Below are positions 62,873 to 64,000 of a stretch of DNA of 64,000 nucleotides, piece by piece. This stretch comes from G963663315 sp965116335. GTDB lineage: Bacteria > Pseudomonadota > Gammaproteobacteria > Arenicellales > Poriferihabitantaceae. The notes under the pieces are model-generated. The model had not been told where the DNA came from. It ran no database searches and worked only from the letters and a program-made list of their open reading frames with translations. Numbering within the stretch: position 1 is the stretch's first letter; each line of letters begins with the position of its first letter. The position numbers and the translations under genes were made by a program. Location: NCBI GenBank assembly GCA_965116335.1, contig OZ220677.1:930001-994000 (forward strand). The letters run 5' to 3'.

Positions 62873-64000
62873 ATGACACTCTGGCGCCCGGATGACGATG
62901 GCTACGCAGACCTGTCAAACCACGATTCATTTATCAAGGGAGTACCACACAATACATTTTCCAGACTGCGTGATGAGTGCCCGGTAGCATGGTGCGAATG
63001 TAACCGGCAAAAAGGGTTCTGGTCGATAACCCGGCATGCGGATATTCTTGAGTTGAATCCGAAAACCGATTTGCTCAGTTCGGCCCAGGGGATCCGCATG
63101 GAAGATCAGACACACGAGGAATACATGGCGCGCAGGACATTCCAGGAAACCGACCCACCGGAACATACCCGTACTCGTAAACTGGTTACCAAAGCGTTCT
63201 CGCGCCAGGTGATCATGGAATATACACCGGTGATCGAGAACATCTGTAATACGATTCTTGACGAGTGCATGGAACTTGGAGAGTTTGACGCCGCACAAAA
63301 AATTTCCAGACAACTGCCGATGCGTATGCTGGGCCAGATACTCGGAGTACCAGATCAGGACCTGGACTGGCTGGTGACTAAAGGAGATGAATTGATCGGC
63401 AATACAGACCCGGAATTTTCCAGCCTGATTCTTGACCAGGATGATACGGAGGCCTATCGTCTGATGCCTTTTCGTTCTCCCGCCGGAGCTGAACTATGGG
63501 ATTACGCTGAACGTTTGATGGCGCACAAGAAAAAACGGGGAGATGATAGCGGAGTGTTGAGTCTGGTGATGCAGCCGGATGCCGAAGGAGAGGTCATGTC
63601 ACCCCGGGAGTTTCGCAATTTTTTCTGTTTGCTGGTGGCCGCCGGAAACGACACTACGCGATACACCTTATCGGCTTCCCTCCATGCTCTCACCCGGCAA
63701 GAAGGTCTGCTTGGGCAACTCAAGTCCGGTAACAGCGAAATCTGGCAGACCGCGACTGACGAGTTCATTCGCTGGGCATCCCCAACCATGCACTTCCGCC
63801 GTACCGCAACCCGGGATTTCACCTTTCACGATCAGACGATAAGCAAGGGGGACAAAGTCCTGTTGTGGTTCGTTTCAGGAAACCGTGACCACAACGCCTT
63901 TGATCAACCCTTTCGGATTAACCCGTTGCGTAAACCCAATCGCCATCTTGCCTTTGGTCAGGGAGGCCCGCACTTGTGTCTGGGTATGTGGCTGGCGAGG
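62873..64000 (+). CDS. Cytochrome P450, partial at right edge
   Basis: The first 376 codons are present from MTLWRPDDDG. The I-helix AAGNDTTR, the K-helix ExxR in DEFIRW and the haem-binding FGQGGPHLCLGMWL (Cys thiolate) are all visible, so only the last segment is missing. It is a bacterial class I P450, needing ferredoxin and reductase not seen in the window. Substrate unknown; next to the acetoacetate decarboxylase-like gene it may hydroxylate an aromatic or terpenoid-like compound. AGAAGAGG lies nine bases before the ATG. Confidence 0.9.
   Translation, partial: MTLWRPDDDGYADLSNHDSFIKGVPHNTFSRLRDECPVAWCECNRQKGFWSITRHADILELNPKTDLLSSAQGIRMEDQTHEEYMARRTFQETDPPEHTRTRKLVTKAFSRQVIMEYTPVIENICNTILDECMELGEFDAAQKISRQLPMRMLGQILGVPDQDLDWLVTKGDELIGNTDPEFSSLILDQDDTEAYRLMPFRSPAGAELWDYAERLMAHKKKRGDDSGVLSLVMQPDAEGEVMSPREFRNFFCLLVAAGNDTTRYTLSASLHALTRQEGLLGQLKSGNSEIWQTATDEFIRWASPTMHFRRTATRDFTFHDQTISKGDKVLLWFVSGNRDHNAFDQPFRINPLRKPNRHLAFGQGGPHLCLGMWLAR

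Overview
This 64 kb window looks like part of a gammaproteobacterial chromosome. The gene orders dprA-smg-topA and hisBHAFI-tatABC are typical of that class. The coding density is high, the sequence is fairly GC-rich, and housekeeping blocks alternate with catabolic operons and short accessory islands. No tRNA, rRNA or CRISPR array was recognised. All calls come from reading the sequence; no database search was possible.

Layout. (1) 1-2515: the 5' part of a type III-like DNA methyltransferase gene (minus strand, runs off the left edge), preceded by two small overlapping unknown genes. (2) 2671-10136: acyl-CoA metabolism. It holds a fused B12-dependent mutase (icmF) with a LiuR-type palindrome in front, an orphan beta-class DNA methyltransferase, a DmdC-like acyl-CoA dehydrogenase and a nitronate monooxygenase-like flavoprotein. 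(3) 10183-14427: a small membrane protein, a two-subunit sodium:solute symporter with its terminator, and a 2-isopropylmalate/citramalate synthase-type enzyme. (4) 14579-22579: a defence-like island with a higBA toxin-antitoxin pair, then a two-gene operon of a HEPN-SNF2 helicase and a GHKL (sacsin-like) ATPase with a C-terminal zinc/HNH-like module. It is bounded by a repeated leader plus small coiled-coil gene. (5) 22626-32738: a complete ABC-type glycerol uptake and catabolism locus (glpV-R-S-T-P-Q-U-D, with glpK divergent), known best from rhizobia.

(6) 32739-37430: a repeat-rich accessory island with two small coiled-coil membrane genes sharing a duplicated leader, an IS element with a DD(35)E transposase, two tandem secreted proteins built of YwqK/MORN-like repeats, and a ribbon-helix-helix gene. 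(7) 37432-41805: cobalamin synthesis (cbiA, a Ni/Co permease, cbiD, cobK/cbiJ) with a broken parDE module inside. This can supply the cofactor for IcmF. (8) 41868-51189: tatABC, histidine biosynthesis, dprA, smg and topA. (9) 51203-53570: an exopolysaccharide sugar-phosphate transferase and an Sfp-type phosphopantetheinyl transferase carrying a palindromic repeat in its reading frame. (10) 53736-64000: a sulfatase/phosphonate hydrolase, a tripartite tricarboxylate transporter (tctABC), and a likely aromatic or meta-cleavage catabolic cluster (class III extradiol dioxygenase, aldehyde dehydrogenase, FAH-family hydrolase, acetoacetate decarboxylase-like protein, cytochrome P450 cut by the right edge).

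Best candidates for new biology: the HEPN-SNF2 plus GHKL/HNH pair as an unnamed defence system; a TatB protein with a helix-turn-helix-like tail; three unlike small coiled-coil genes sharing one duplicated leader; and the ribbon-helix-helix gene followed by two secreted repeat proteins. Several smaller features (tandem repeats at promoters, an EF-hand loop in a symporter, a repeat inside sfp) are listed as findings.
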